In this document: positions 1 to 7,155 of the stretch, one piece after another
Numbering within the stretch: the stretch's first letter is position 1
Layout of the letters: every line of letters starts with the position of its first letter
Source of the DNA: SURF-25 sp040754255
Lineage (GTDB): Bacteria; Omnitrophota; Gorgyraeia; Gygaellales; Profunditerraquicolaceae
DNA: 15,282 nucleotides
Assembly: GCA_040754255.1 (NCBI GenBank)
Contig: JBFMDA010000036.1
Span: 1-15,282, forward strand
Reading direction: 5' to 3'
Translations under genes and position numbers: made by a program
Notes under the pieces: generated by a model
Databases searched by the model: none
The model's input: only the letters and a program-made list of their open reading frames with translations
What the model was told of the DNA's origin: nothing

Positions 1-276
1 GGCAATTCTTTAAGAGCGAACTTCTTTTCATCGATTGTTGCGGCATTTATGTATTTTGCCACGCTTACTGAGGTGCCTATTTTACAGGGATTAATCGGAT
101 CCGGCATGGGTAAGGGGCCTGCTCTGGCGCTTCTTTTGGCAGGGCCCGCGTTGAGTTTGCCGAGTATGCTGGTTATTCGAGGTATTATCGGTACAAAAAA
201 GACTGTTGTGTATGTCAGCCTTGTGGTCATTATGGCGACGATAAGCGGTATGATTTTTGGGTTTATCGTTAAATAA
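1..276 (+). CDS. ArsP/DUF318-type permease, C-terminal part (5' truncated)
   Basis: The reading frame is open from the first base and ends at TAA 274-276; only about 91 C-terminal residues are present, so the start is outside the window. The visible part has hydrophobic stretches and the phrases LTEVPILQGLIGSGMGKGPA and AGPALSLPSMLVI, which I recognise from the DUF318/YraQ permease family that includes ArsP, an exporter of trivalent organoarsenicals. The family has about eight to ten membrane segments; the last two or three are seen here. The next gene, arsM, begins 11 bp downstream, so the two are probably cotranscribed, and export of methylated arsenicals would fit. A general metal/organometal permease role cannot be excluded. 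Confidence 0.8.
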   Translation, partial: GNSLRANFFSSIVAAFMYFATLTEVPILQGLIGSGMGKGPALALLLAGPALSLPSMLVIRGIIGTKKTVVYVSLVVIMATISGMIFGFIVK

Positions 277-287
277 GCGAGGGGATT

Positions 288-1061
288 ATGGATAAAGATA
301 TCAAAAAGATAGTGAAAGAAGGCTATGCCAAAGTAGCTAAGCAGGGATCGTCTTGCTGTTCTTCCGGCTCATGCTGTTCATCATCAAGCAACGCCCGGAA
401 TATCAGCAAAACTGTCGGCTATACTGATGATGAGATGAACGCTGTCCCTGGCGGGTCGAACTTGGGGCTTGGATGCGGCAATCCTGTGGCCATCGCTTCA
501 TTAAAAGAAGGCGATGTGGTGCTTGATTTGGGCAGCGGTGCGGGATTCGACGCTTTTCTTGCGGCCAAAAAAGTCGGCAAAACCGGACGTGTTATCGGTG
601 TGGACATGACACAAGAAATGCTTGAAAGAGCACGGGCGAACGCTAAAAAAGGCGGCTTTGATAATGTGGAATTTCGTTTTGGCGAGATAGAAAATCTACC
701 GGTTGAAAACGATTTGATAGATGTGATCATCTCCAATTGCGTTATCAATCTTTCGCCGGATAAAGAGGAGGTATTCAGGGAGGCGTTCAGGGTACTTAAA
801 TCAGGCGGCCGATTGATGATTTCGGATCTTGTGCTGGCGAAAGACCTGCCGAAAGCTATCAAAGAATCGGTTGAAGCTTATGTAGGTTGCCTTGCCGGAG
901 CTATAAGAAAAGAAGAGTATCTTAAACTTATTAAGGCGGCTGGGTTTCAAGAGGTAAAAGTTATCAATCAGTCAAGCTACCCAGTTGATGCTATGTTTAA
1001 GGAGCTTAAAAACGCTGAGAACGCTGTTATTAGCATAAAAGTATCAGCAGTGAAAAAATAA
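288..1061 (+). CDS. arsM: Arsenite S-adenosylmethionine methyltransferase
   Basis: A 257-aa class I SAM-dependent methyltransferase that should convert As(III) to methylated arsenicals in the cytoplasm. Motif I is VVLDLGSGAG at about residues 77-86, with the acidic SAM-ribose position in GVDM near 104-107. The three cysteines expected to bind As(III) in ArsM are present: Cys63 (LGCGNP), Cys151 (SNCVINL) and Cys201 (VGCLAGA); the last two are 50 residues apart, as in characterised ArsM enzymes. The N-terminus has an extra Ser/Cys-rich stretch with two CC pairs (Cys23/24 and Cys29/30), common in bacterial ArsM. ATG 288 follows AGGGG closely, and length is normal for bacterial members. It sits between an organoarsenical permease and thioredoxin-like proteins that could supply reductant. 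Confidence 0.95.
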   Translation: MDKDIKKIVKEGYAKVAKQGSSCCSSGSCCSSSSNARNISKTVGYTDDEMNAVPGGSNLGLGCGNPVAIASLKEGDVVLDLGSGAGFDAFLAAKKVGKTGRVIGVDMTQEMLERARANAKKGGFDNVEFRFGEIENLPVENDLIDVIISNCVINLSPDKEEVFREAFRVLKSGGRLMISDLVLAKDLPKAIKESVEAYVGCLAGAIRKEEYLKLIKAAGFQEVKVINQSSYPVDAMFKELKNAENAVISIKVSAVKK

Positions 1062-1075
1062 ACGTGGAGTGTAAA

Positions 1076-1309
1076 ATGAAAATAGAGATTTTAGGAGTTG
1101 GTTGCTCTAAGTGTAAACAGCTTACGGCGAACGCCGAGGCAGCGGTTAAAGAGTTAAATATTCAGGCTGAAATCAGCAAGGTAACAGATATTGCCAGGAT
1201 TATCGAATCTGGAGTGATGATGACGCCTGCGCTCGTAATTGACGGCACGGCGGTTTCGGCGGGGAAGGTTTTAACAAAAGATGAAATAAAGAAAGTCCTT
1301 TCAAAATAA
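1076..1309 (+). CDS. Small thioredoxin/glutaredoxin-like redox-active disulfide protein (CXXC)
   Basis: A 77-aa protein of the TM0996/MTH895-like thioredoxin-fold family. The active site is CSKC at residues 10-13, right after the first beta strand (MKIEILGVGC), and the cis-proline loop is MTPALVIDG at about 49-57. I prefer ATG 1076 over the in-frame GTG at 1064, because GGAG at 1066-1069 lies 6 bp before the ATG. The gene lies between arsM and the ArsF-family gene. Proteins of this family often accompany DUF318 permeases and ars operons as electron donors. It may correspond to ArsE of the arsEFG nitroarsenical-reduction system, but I cannot confirm that identity, so no symbol is given. Confidence 0.85.
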   Translation: MKIEILGVGCSKCKQLTANAEAAVKELNIQAEISKVTDIARIIESGVMMTPALVIDGTAVSAGKVLTKDEIKKVLSK

Positions 1310-1320
1310 CGAAGGTAACA

Positions 1321-1746
1321 TTGAAAAAATTATTTTTAGTAATTCTAGCGGTTGTTGCGGTAATTAACATACGTTTTTCTTCCTTTGCTGCTGAAGATCA
1401 GCCCGTAGCCAAGGTTATCGCATACTACTTCCATGGCATGTTTCGATGCAATACCTGCACCAAAATGGAGAAATACTCAAGAGAGGCAATCGAGGCGAAT
1501 TTTCAAGATGTGCTCGCTTCCGGCAATCTTGAGTTTAAGGCGGTCAATGTGGAAGACCGCAGGAATGAACATTTTGTGAATGACTATCAGCTTTATACCA
1601 AATCGCTCGTTCTTTCACTCGAAAGAGACGGGAAGGAAGTTAAGTATAGGAATCTCGATAAGATTTGGAAGCTTGTTCACAATAAGCAGAAATTTATTGA
1701 TTATGTGACCGGCGAGGTAAGTGCCTTTATGAAGGATGCTCAATAA
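1321..1746 (+). CDS. arsF: ArsF-family thioredoxin-like protein, exported
   Basis: A 141-aa protein with a TTG start and AAGG five bases before it. Residues 1-24 form a signal peptide (KK, hydrophobic run, possible cut after SSFAA), so the domain should act outside the inner membrane. The mature part has YYFHGMFRCNTCTKME at residues 35-50, with a CXXC (Cys43/Cys46) in a thioredoxin-like context. This pattern is that of proteins named nitrophenyl compound nitroreductase subunit ArsF, known from the arsEFG system that reduces nitroaromatic arsenicals. The stop TAA overlaps the ATG of the next gene by one base (TAATG), which implies translational coupling to the CcdA-like ArsG. That membrane protein could pass electrons to this disulfide. 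The exact substrate is inferred. Confidence 0.8.
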   Translation: MKKLFLVILAVVAVINIRFSSFAAEDQPVAKVIAYYFHGMFRCNTCTKMEKYSREAIEANFQDVLASGNLEFKAVNVEDRRNEHFVNDYQLYTKSLVLSLERDGKEVKYRNLDKIWKLVHNKQKFIDYVTGEVSAFMKDAQ

Positions 1747-2432
1747 TGGAATTATTAATCGCTTTTGGTGCGGCATTGTGGCTAGGGATATTGACCTCGA
1801 TTAACCCTTGTCCGTTGGCGACAAACATAGCGGCGGTGTCTTTTCTCTCAAAGAAAATTACACATCCGGTCATGGTGTTTATTTCAGGGCTTGCCTATAC
1901 GCTGGGCAGAATGGTTGCTTATACTGTCCTCGGCTGGATTATTATCAGTTCTCTTTTAAGTGTTCCGCAGACTGCGCAGTTTCTGCAGAAATATATGGTT
2001 AAGGCTCTTGGCCCTCTGCTTATAATAATGGGGCTTTTCTTATTGGAATTAATCACTATAAAATTGCCCGGCATATCGCTTTCTGAAAAACATCATAACA
2101 AGCTTGTGGAAGCCGGTGCTCCCGGAGCTTTTCTTCTTGGTTTTATCTTCGCTTTGGCATTTTGTCCGGTTTCTGCGGCGTTATTCTTTGGCAGTCTGAT
2201 ACCTTTAGCGCTTACTAGCAAAGAGGGTATTTTATTGCCTTTTATTTATGGAATGGGGACGGGTCTTCCAGTGTTTATGTTTGCAGTTGCCATAGCAGTA
2301 GGAGTGACTTCCATGAGTAACTGGTTTCATAAGGTCACGAAGCTGGAATTTTATACCCGTAGAATCACCGGCGTGATTTTTATTCTTGTCGGCCTGTATT
2401 ATTCGGGAATTTATATACTGCGGTTATTTTAA
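1746..2432 (+). CDS. arsG: ArsG-family / CcdA-like membrane protein
   Basis: A 228-aa integral membrane protein with about six hydrophobic segments, of the cytochrome c biogenesis protein transmembrane family (CcdA/DsbD). The two membrane cysteines expected in CcdA-type electron carriers are present: Cys22 in INPCPLA and Cys140 in ALAFCPVSAA. ArsG of the arsEFG system belongs to this fold and is described as an efflux permease for trivalent aromatic aminoarsenicals; the retained Cys pair also fits electron transfer to the preceding ArsF-type protein. The start ATG overlaps the stop of that gene. ACR3 follows 50 bp downstream. The choice between exporter and thiol-reductant conduit cannot be made from sequence. 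Confidence 0.8.
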   Translation: MELLIAFGAALWLGILTSINPCPLATNIAAVSFLSKKITHPVMVFISGLAYTLGRMVAYTVLGWIIISSLLSVPQTAQFLQKYMVKALGPLLIIMGLFLLELITIKLPGISLSEKHHNKLVEAGAPGAFLLGFIFALAFCPVSAALFFGSLIPLALTSKEGILLPFIYGMGTGLPVFMFAVAIAVGVTSMSNWFHKVTKLEFYTRRITGVIFILVGLYYSGIYILRLF

Positions 2433-2482
2433 CACCCGCCATATCGGATTGGCCGGTGTGCCCTTGTGGGCAAGGAGAGAAA

Positions 2483-3565
2483 ATGGAGCATATTATTCAC
2501 GAAGAACGAAGATTAAGTTTTTTTGAAAAATACCTCACAGGCTGGGTTGTGCTTTGTATTGGGCTTGGGATAGTGCTGGGCAAATTATTTCCGCACGTAG
2601 CAGTTGCGCTCGACCAATTCTCGGTGTATCAGGTTTCCGTGCCTATCGCCATTTGCCTTTTCTTTATGATGTATCCGATTATGGTGAAGATCGATTTTGC
2701 AGAGGTCATTAAGGCAGGCAAAGCCCCGAAGCCGGTTATACTCACATTATTCGTGAACTGGTGCATTAAGCCTTTTACCATGCTGGCTATCGCAACGCTC
2801 TTTCTCGGTGTTCTGTTTAAAGGATGGCTGCCAGGCGTGGAAATTGTAAAAAGCGGGGCAGAAGTGGAACTATTCCGGTCTTATATCGCAGGATGCATTC
2901 TTTTGGGAATAGCACCTTGTACGGCAATGGTTCTAGTCTGGGGGCATCTTGCCAAGGGTAATGACGGCCATACGCTGGTGATGGTAGCCATTAATTCGCT
3001 GACTATGCTTTTTCTTTATGCGCCTTTGGGTGGTTGGCTCTTAGGCGTAAATAAAATGCCTATTCCGTGGCAGACAATTGTTTTGTCAGTCGTTATTTAC
3101 GTTGGTTTGCCGCTCTTCTTAGGATACTTCACAAGAAGATGGTTAATCGCCAAGAAAGGGTTTAAGTGGTTTGAAGAGAAATTCCTGCATTATCTGACTC
3201 CTGTCTCAATATGCGCGCTGCTCCTTACGCTTGTCTTATTGTTTTCTTTTAAAGGCGAGTTGATTATCAGCCAGCCTCAAGTCATCTTCTTGATCGCAAT
3301 CCCGCTCTTTATTCAGACATGTCTTATTTTCGCAATAACATACGCAATGGCAAAATGGCTTAAATTGCCCTATAGGGACGCAGCTCCTTCGGCGTTAGTC
3401 GGTGCGAGCAACCATTTCGAAGTAGCCATTGCTACATCAACAATACTTTTCGGTTTATCTTCAGGCGCGTCCTTGGCAACAGTGGTGGGCGTTTTGATAG
3501 AGGTCCCGGTTATGTTAATGCTGGTAAGATTGTGCTTAAAAACTAAACATATCTTCAGGCAATAA
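2483..3565 (+). CDS. acr3: ACR3-family arsenite efflux transporter
   Basis: A 360-aa membrane transporter with about ten hydrophobic segments. Family hallmarks are the membrane-embedded cysteine in GIAPCTAMVLVWGHLAKGN (Cys146 with this start), the GASNHFEVAIA motif (about 307-317), and a Glu in VLIEVPVML (Glu340), which together define the As(III) pathway in ACR3 pumps. It should expel arsenite driven by the proton gradient. ATG 2483 is preferred to GTG 2456, because AAGGAGAG lies just before it. Length matches the family. It is the last gene of the arsenic cluster; a hairpin and an intergenic repeat follow. Confidence 0.95.
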   Translation: MEHIIHEERRLSFFEKYLTGWVVLCIGLGIVLGKLFPHVAVALDQFSVYQVSVPIAICLFFMMYPIMVKIDFAEVIKAGKAPKPVILTLFVNWCIKPFTMLAIATLFLGVLFKGWLPGVEIVKSGAEVELFRSYIAGCILLGIAPCTAMVLVWGHLAKGNDGHTLVMVAINSLTMLFLYAPLGGWLLGVNKMPIPWQTIVLSVVIYVGLPLFLGYFTRRWLIAKKGFKWFEEKFLHYLTPVSICALLLTLVLLFSFKGELIISQPQVIFLIAIPLFIQTCLIFAITYAMAKWLKLPYRDAAPSALVGASNHFEVAIATSTILFGLSSGASLATVVGVLIEVPVMLMLVRLCLKTKHIFRQ

Positions 3566-3613
3566 GTTGATATGGGGAAGAAGGCGCTCTATAGGAGCCG
3601 GCACTCAATACTA

Positions 3614-3713
3614 TAAAATGAAAATATTCCTTCAACCTTTTGGCTGATTGTTGGTTACGTTGGTTCGGGATGGCTCTTGAGGTATTAAAGAGGATAAATG
3701 CTTTGGAGTGAAG
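3614..3713 (+). repeat. Dispersed intergenic repeat, copy A
   Basis: Positions 3642-3712 match 6041-6111 with 6 differences in 71, including 25 identical bases from 3650 and 19 from 3676. The leading part (3616-3635) is identical over 20 bases to 10033-10052 in copy B. The shared core of all five copies is TGACCGATGGTTAC or a variant; here it reads TGATTGTTGGTTAC from 3645. No coding potential or known insertion-sequence signature is seen. Confidence 0.85.
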
Positions 3714-3731
3714 AAGATGAGTCGCGCAGGT

Positions 3732-3756
3732 CGTAATTTTAGTTTCTAAAATTACG
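3732..3756. other. Perfect 11-bp inverted repeat (hairpin)
   Basis: CGTAATTTTAG, a TTT loop, then CTAAAATTACG. It is followed by purines rather than a T-run, so it is not a standard intrinsic terminator. It separates repeat copy A from the operator array and could mark the left edge of the acquired module or protect the end of the ars transcript. Confidence 0.6.
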
Positions 3757-3783
3757 GAGAGCATTTCTTGATCTCATTTGCCA

Positions 3784-3884
3784 GTTACCCTACAAAAGTA
3801 AGAATTACCAAGATTGTATGGTAACTTTTTTGTTTGACAATAGTTACCATACAATATATACTATTGATTAGTTTGTATGGTAAC
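3784..3884. promoter_or_regulatory. Array of four alternating 12-bp operator-like sites
   Basis: The 12-mer TTGTATGGTAAC occurs at 3814-3825 and 3873-3884; its exact reverse complement GTTACCATACAA is at 3843-3854, and a one-mismatch form GTTACCCTACAA is at 3784-3795. Orientation alternates, and start-to-start distances are 30, 29 and 30 bp, about three helical turns. One site fills the promoter spacer and one lies just after the expected transcription start, the placement expected for repression. The binding protein is unknown; autoregulation by a product of the module is an inference. Confidence 0.8.
3834..3862 (+). promoter_or_regulatory. Sigma70-type promoter of the three-gene module
   Basis: TTGACA at 3834-3839, a 17-bp spacer, and TATACT at 3857-3862. 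This is close to consensus, with the start expected near 3869. It should drive the genes beginning at 3911 and is overlapped by the operator copies. Confidence 0.85.
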
Positions 3885-3910
3885 AATCTTATATCAAATG
3901 GAGAGATAAC

Positions 3911-4228
3911 ATGGGAGTGATAAAAGGGGTACTCAAAGAAGAACTTGAGAATTCTATACGAATGAAAAGCGGTTACGAGAGAGAATTATCAAAGTTGCCT
4001 AAAGGTAGTCTCGTTAAAAAAAAGGTCAAGGGGCATGAATATTACTATATCCTGTTACGAGAAAAGGGCAAGGTTAAATTTATCTACAAGGGAAAAGTAT
4101 CTGACGAAGAAGTAAAGAAATATAGAGAAGTAAAAGAATACAGGGCAAAGTATAGAAAATTATTATCTCAAGTAAAAAAACAAATCAGATTCTTAAGGAG
4201 TACTTTGCGTGGAAAAGAATCAATATGA
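3911..4228 (+). CDS. Small basic protein of unknown function, first gene of module
   Basis: A 105-aa Lys/Arg-rich protein. The middle has the phrase KLPKGSLVKKKVKGHEYYY (about 28-46) followed by a predicted beta-rich stretch (YILLREKGKVKFIYKG) and a C-terminal charged helix or coiled coil (about 64-100). Short proteins with this pattern, resembling DUF6788-type proteins, are found beside nucleotidyltransferase genes; I cannot assign a fold or activity. GGAG at 3900-3903 is 7 bp before ATG 3911. The 3' end overlaps the next gene by 20 bp, implying coupling. Its first position after a heavily operator-bound promoter suggests an antitoxin or autorepressor, but no helix-turn-helix is obvious. Codon use is A/T-rich compared with the arsenic genes. 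Confidence 0.75.
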   Translation: MGVIKGVLKEELENSIRMKSGYERELSKLPKGSLVKKKVKGHEYYYILLREKGKVKFIYKGKVSDEEVKKYREVKEYRAKYRKLLSQVKKQIRFLRSTLRGKESI

Positions 4229-4895
4229 ACTATGCGTTAAGGTTTTAAAAAGATTAGAGAAAGTTGGGGTTCTAAAAGACGTTATTCTTATAGGCAGTTG
4301 GTGTATTCCATTCTATAAAGAATATTTTGCGGGTATAAAGTATATCTCGGCCATTAAGACAAGAGACGTAGATTTCTTAATTCCTAACCCGCACGGAATC
4401 AAGGTCAATGTGAATATCCCGGAATTATTGAAAGATTTAGGATTTATCATTGGCTATAGAGGAGCAAAAGGATATATTAAATTAGAACATCCTGATCTGG
4501 TAGTGGAATTTCTATCTCCAGAAAAAGGAAGAGGCACCGACAAGCCAGTCCCTTTGCCAAAGTTGGGGGTTAATGCGGTTGCCCTGAGATTCTTGAGCTT
4601 GCTTACCGATAATGTAATTAAGGCTAAGGTTGAAGATTTTGAGGTCTTATTACCTCATCCTGCCAATTTCGCTCTGCATAAATTAATCATCTTCCAGCGT
4701 AGATTCAAAGAAGATAAAGCAATAAAGGACAGAAATGCTGCTGTTGAAATCTTAAGGGCTTTGATTAATAAAGGAGATACTACGCTCCTTCGGCATGTTT
4801 TTAATTCCATGCTTCCGAAATGGCAGAAGAAGGTTATAGCGGGGCTGGAAGAAACAAAGGAAAAAGAGCTTTTGAGTTTGTTATTTGCTAAGTAA
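4209..4895 (+). CDS. Nucleotidyltransferase-fold protein (NTP_transf_8/AbiEii-like)
   Basis: A 228-aa protein with the polymerase-beta nucleotidyltransferase signature: LIGSWCIPFYKEY (GS at 29-30), TRDVDFL with Asp53 and Asp55, and a likely third acidic residue Glu100 in LVVEFLSP. The later HPANFALHKLIIFQRR (about 150-165) and KDRNAAVEIL are typical of the stand-alone NTases found in toxin-antitoxin and abortive-infection loci. GTG 4209 is chosen because AAGGAG (4195-4200) precedes it; the gene overlaps the previous one by 20 bp. It probably transfers a nucleotide to a tRNA or protein target, by analogy with AbiEii/MenT, but the substrate is unknown. Catalytic residues look intact. Confidence 0.8.
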   Translation: MEKNQYELCVKVLKRLEKVGVLKDVILIGSWCIPFYKEYFAGIKYISAIKTRDVDFLIPNPHGIKVNVNIPELLKDLGFIIGYRGAKGYIKLEHPDLVVEFLSPEKGRGTDKPVPLPKLGVNAVALRFLSLLTDNVIKAKVEDFEVLLPHPANFALHKLIIFQRRFKEDKAIKDRNAAVEILRALINKGDTTLLRHVFNSMLPKWQKKVIAGLEETKEKELLSLLFAK

Positions 4896-4914
4896 TCCAA
4901 GAGGACATGTCGAT

Positions 4915-5997
4915 ATGACGAAGTATAAGGATATCTTTGAAGTAGTTAAGTATTTTAGAGATACGGCACCCACGCCCCCGCCTTTTTTAAAAGGGAAACC
5001 AAATGATTATTATTGGGTAGATGCTCGTGATTCTTTGCCTGAAGGATTAGAGTGGGTTAATTGCGGGAGAGATTTTTCTCCAGGGCAATTAATGCCGTCT
5101 ATTTTTTCAGGTGGCTTATACCGAGGACAGACAGAAATATACTCGCCGTGCCGTCCTCGGATCTATCGCGGTTTCCCCTTAGTACAACGTCCTCGGGAAT
5201 TATCAGTAAAATATAGAACTAGATTTTTGGCATCACAAATTAAAACTACATGGTTTGTTTCGCTCTTGCGAGAACATCCCGCATTGCGTTATGCCAGAAA
5301 GTTGAAAATTCAGATAAATCCTAATGCTATTGCGCAGCATTATGGGATATCTACCGATTATTTAGATTTAACACAATCTATTGATGTTGCAGCTTTCTTT
5401 GCATGCTGCGAGCAAAAAGATCAGATTTGGGAGCCAAAATCTGAAGGTCAAGGTGTAATATATCGGCTTAATTCTTTCGTGTCACTAGAGAGAAGACGAT
5501 CGATTGCCGAACTGGTTGGCCTCGTAACTTTTCCGAGGCCGGGAGAACAGAAGGCTTGGGTTGTTCCCGTTCGCATGGGATTCGATTTTGCAAATGCCCC
5601 TCAAGTAGAGACGTTTATATTTAATCATACCTTTGAGGGTTCGAGGCATTATTTAAACATGTTTAATCTTGGGAAATCTCTTTTCTTAGAAGACCCTACG
5701 GCAGAGCTCGCCAAATCTGTTATAAATAGTAGTGAGATTCCAGAGAATTTTGTGACTGACGTTTTATTGAGATTCGGTTGTTTGCCAGAAAAACTAAAAA
5801 AGACCTTTAAGGTATTTGCTAAGAGACTAAAATATCATTGTAAGCTAGAAGTTAAAAAGAAAGTGCCGATTTGTTTTACAAAAGAGCATATTAGAAAAAT
5901 CAAACTTTATTTATATAGATACAAAAATGATTTTATGGGAATAGTTCATCCGGTAAGGACGAGTAATCCCCAATACTTAACAAACAATCGGTTATAG
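4915..5997 (+). CDS. FRG-domain protein
   Basis: A 360-aa soluble protein. The FRG domain (named for Phe-Arg-Gly; of uncertain function, often seen in phage-defence and toxin-like proteins) is recognisable from GLYRGQTEIYSPCRPRIYRG (about 67-86) and IAQHYGISTDYLDLT (139-153), followed by VAAFFACCEQ. The C-terminal third is Lys/Arg-rich and unassigned. ATG 4915 is preferred because AGAGGA (4900-4905) lies 9 bp before it; an in-frame TTG at 4885 would overlap the NTase gene. The gap to the NTase is 19 bp, so the three genes form one operon. Repeat copy A' follows. The FRG call is firm; the defence role is inferred from the family and neighbours. Confidence 0.85.
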   Translation: MTKYKDIFEVVKYFRDTAPTPPPFLKGKPNDYYWVDARDSLPEGLEWVNCGRDFSPGQLMPSIFSGGLYRGQTEIYSPCRPRIYRGFPLVQRPRELSVKYRTRFLASQIKTTWFVSLLREHPALRYARKLKIQINPNAIAQHYGISTDYLDLTQSIDVAAFFACCEQKDQIWEPKSEGQGVIYRLNSFVSLERRRSIAELVGLVTFPRPGEQKAWVVPVRMGFDFANAPQVETFIFNHTFEGSRHYLNMFNLGKSLFLEDPTAELAKSVINSSEIPENFVTDVLLRFGCLPEKLKKTFKVFAKRLKYHCKLEVKKKVPICFTKEHIRKIKLYLYRYKNDFMGIVHPVRTSNPQYLTNNRL

Positions 5998-6040
5998 CAG
6001 AGTTATGAATAAAAATAAGCGTCTCTACATTGTTACCTAC

Positions 6041-6112
6041 GGATGACCGTTGGTTACGTTGGTTCGGGATGGCGCTTGAGGTATTAAAGAGGACAACTGC
6101 TTTGGAGTGAAA
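6041..6112 (+). repeat. Dispersed intergenic repeat, copy A'
   Basis: About 92% identical to 3642-3712, in the same orientation and 2399 bp away. With copy A it brackets the three-gene module as direct repeats. The core reads TGACCGTTGGTTAC from 6044. The upstream part seen in copies A and B (AAATGAAAATATTCC) is poorly kept here. Confidence 0.85.
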
Positions 6113-6155
6113 GAGTTAGGAGATAAGCTATAAACAAGAGTGAAGTTAAAATAAT

Positions 6156-6731
6156 ATGAAAATTCGCGATAGCGGTATGCCAGAGCAGGGCATGTGGGAA
6201 AATTTCTTTGACGCAAAGAAGATTCTTGCTACCCTTGGGCTCAATACCCGAGTTAAAAATGTCGCGGAATTTGGCTGCGGCTACGGGACGTTTACGATTC
6301 CGACAGCTAAAATAATAAGCGGTAAAATATACGCGCTTGATATTGAGCCTGATATGATTCGGATGACAATTGAGGAAGCAAAGAAAAATAAGCTAAATAA
6401 TGTTGAAACTATGCTGCGTGATTTTATGGCTGAAGGTTCGAGCTTGCCGGATGAAAGCATGGATTATGTCATGCTTTTTAACATTCTCCATTTGGAGAAT
6501 CCAAAAGCCTTGCTGAAAGAAGCCGGGCGTATTCTTAAAAAAGAAGGCAAGCTGGGTGTCATCCATTGGAATTACGATCCTACGACTCCTCGGGGGCCTT
6601 CTATGGAGATTCGTCCGAAATCAGAGCAAATTATAGAATGGTCAGAATCTGTCGGCTTTAATTTTATCAGTAAGCATGACTTAAAACCGTATCATTACGG
6701 GCTTGTGTTTGAAAGGGGGAATATTAAATAA
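6156..6731 (+). CDS. Class I SAM-dependent methyltransferase
   Basis: A 191-aa methyltransferase. Motif I is VAEFGCGYGTFTIP at about 36-49, the SAM-ribose acidic residue is in YALDIEP (59-65), and the post-motif segments MDYVMLFNILHLENP (102-116) and LKKEGKLGVIHWNY (127-140) are typical of Methyltransf_11/25 proteins. The start phrase MKIRDSGMPEQGMWENFFD is shared by small UbiE-like methyltransferases of unknown substrate. The ribosome site is weak (a GAGTGAAG about ten bases upstream). The gene lies between a repeat copy and the DsrE-like gene, which starts at 6761. A link to arsenic or metalloid detoxification is suggested only by nearness. Confidence 0.8.
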   Translation: MKIRDSGMPEQGMWENFFDAKKILATLGLNTRVKNVAEFGCGYGTFTIPTAKIISGKIYALDIEPDMIRMTIEEAKKNKLNNVETMLRDFMAEGSSLPDESMDYVMLFNILHLENPKALLKEAGRILKKEGKLGVIHWNYDPTTPRGPSMEIRPKSEQIIEWSESVGFNFISKHDLKPYHYGLVFERGNIK

Positions 6732-6760
6732 TGAGAAGTTCAAGTAAAAGGAGGAATAAA

Positions 6761-7081
6761 ATGAAATTGGGAGTTATTATTTCAAGCAATGACGCCGAAA
6801 CCTGCTGGAATGCGCTTCGGTATGCGAATTTTGCGCTAGGGCAAAAGGATGAAGTCAAAGTTTTTCTTACTGGCAAGGGCGTCGAATACCAGTCTATCAG
6901 TACAGATAAATTCAACACAGTGGAGCAAGCAGAGGAAATTTTATCATTGGGCGGGAAAATACTTGCCTGTGGCACCTGCATTAAATCCCGGAATCAGGAA
7001 GGGACTGAAATGTGCCCGATTAATACGATGAAAGACATGTATGAGATTATCAAGGAAAGCGATAAGGTCGTGACGTTTTAA
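6761..7081 (+). CDS. DsrE/DsrF-like small sulfur-relay protein
   Basis: A 106-aa protein resembling the DsrE fold: a strand-rich start (KLGVIISSNDAETCWNALR), a middle EVKVFLTGKGVEY (31-43) and a cysteine loop ILACGTCIKSRN (67-78) with Cys70 and Cys73, then Cys85. DsrE-like proteins carry persulfide sulfur on such a cysteine. I choose ATG 6761 because AGGAGG (6749-6754) lies 6 bp upstream; an in-frame ATG at 6731 has no such site. It probably forms an operon with the flanking methyltransferases. Its partner and substrate are unknown. Confidence 0.8.
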   Translation: MKLGVIISSNDAETCWNALRYANFALGQKDEVKVFLTGKGVEYQSISTDKFNTVEQAEEILSLGGKILACGTCIKSRNQEGTEMCPINTMKDMYEIIKESDKVVTF

Positions 7082-7155
7082 GGATTTCTATGGCGACAAA
7101 GGTATTTATTCGCATTATTAATTGATAATATCTAATGCAAAGGCGGAGAAAAATT

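Larger units (their letters stand above)
3566..3910. other. Intergenic region: repeat copy A, hairpin, operator array and promoter
   Basis: This 345-bp stretch has no convincing gene. From left to right it holds a copy of the dispersed repeat (about 3614-3713), a perfect hairpin (3732-3756), and a cluster of four 12-bp operator-like sites wrapped around a strong promoter (3784-3884). The features are listed separately. Confidence 0.8.
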
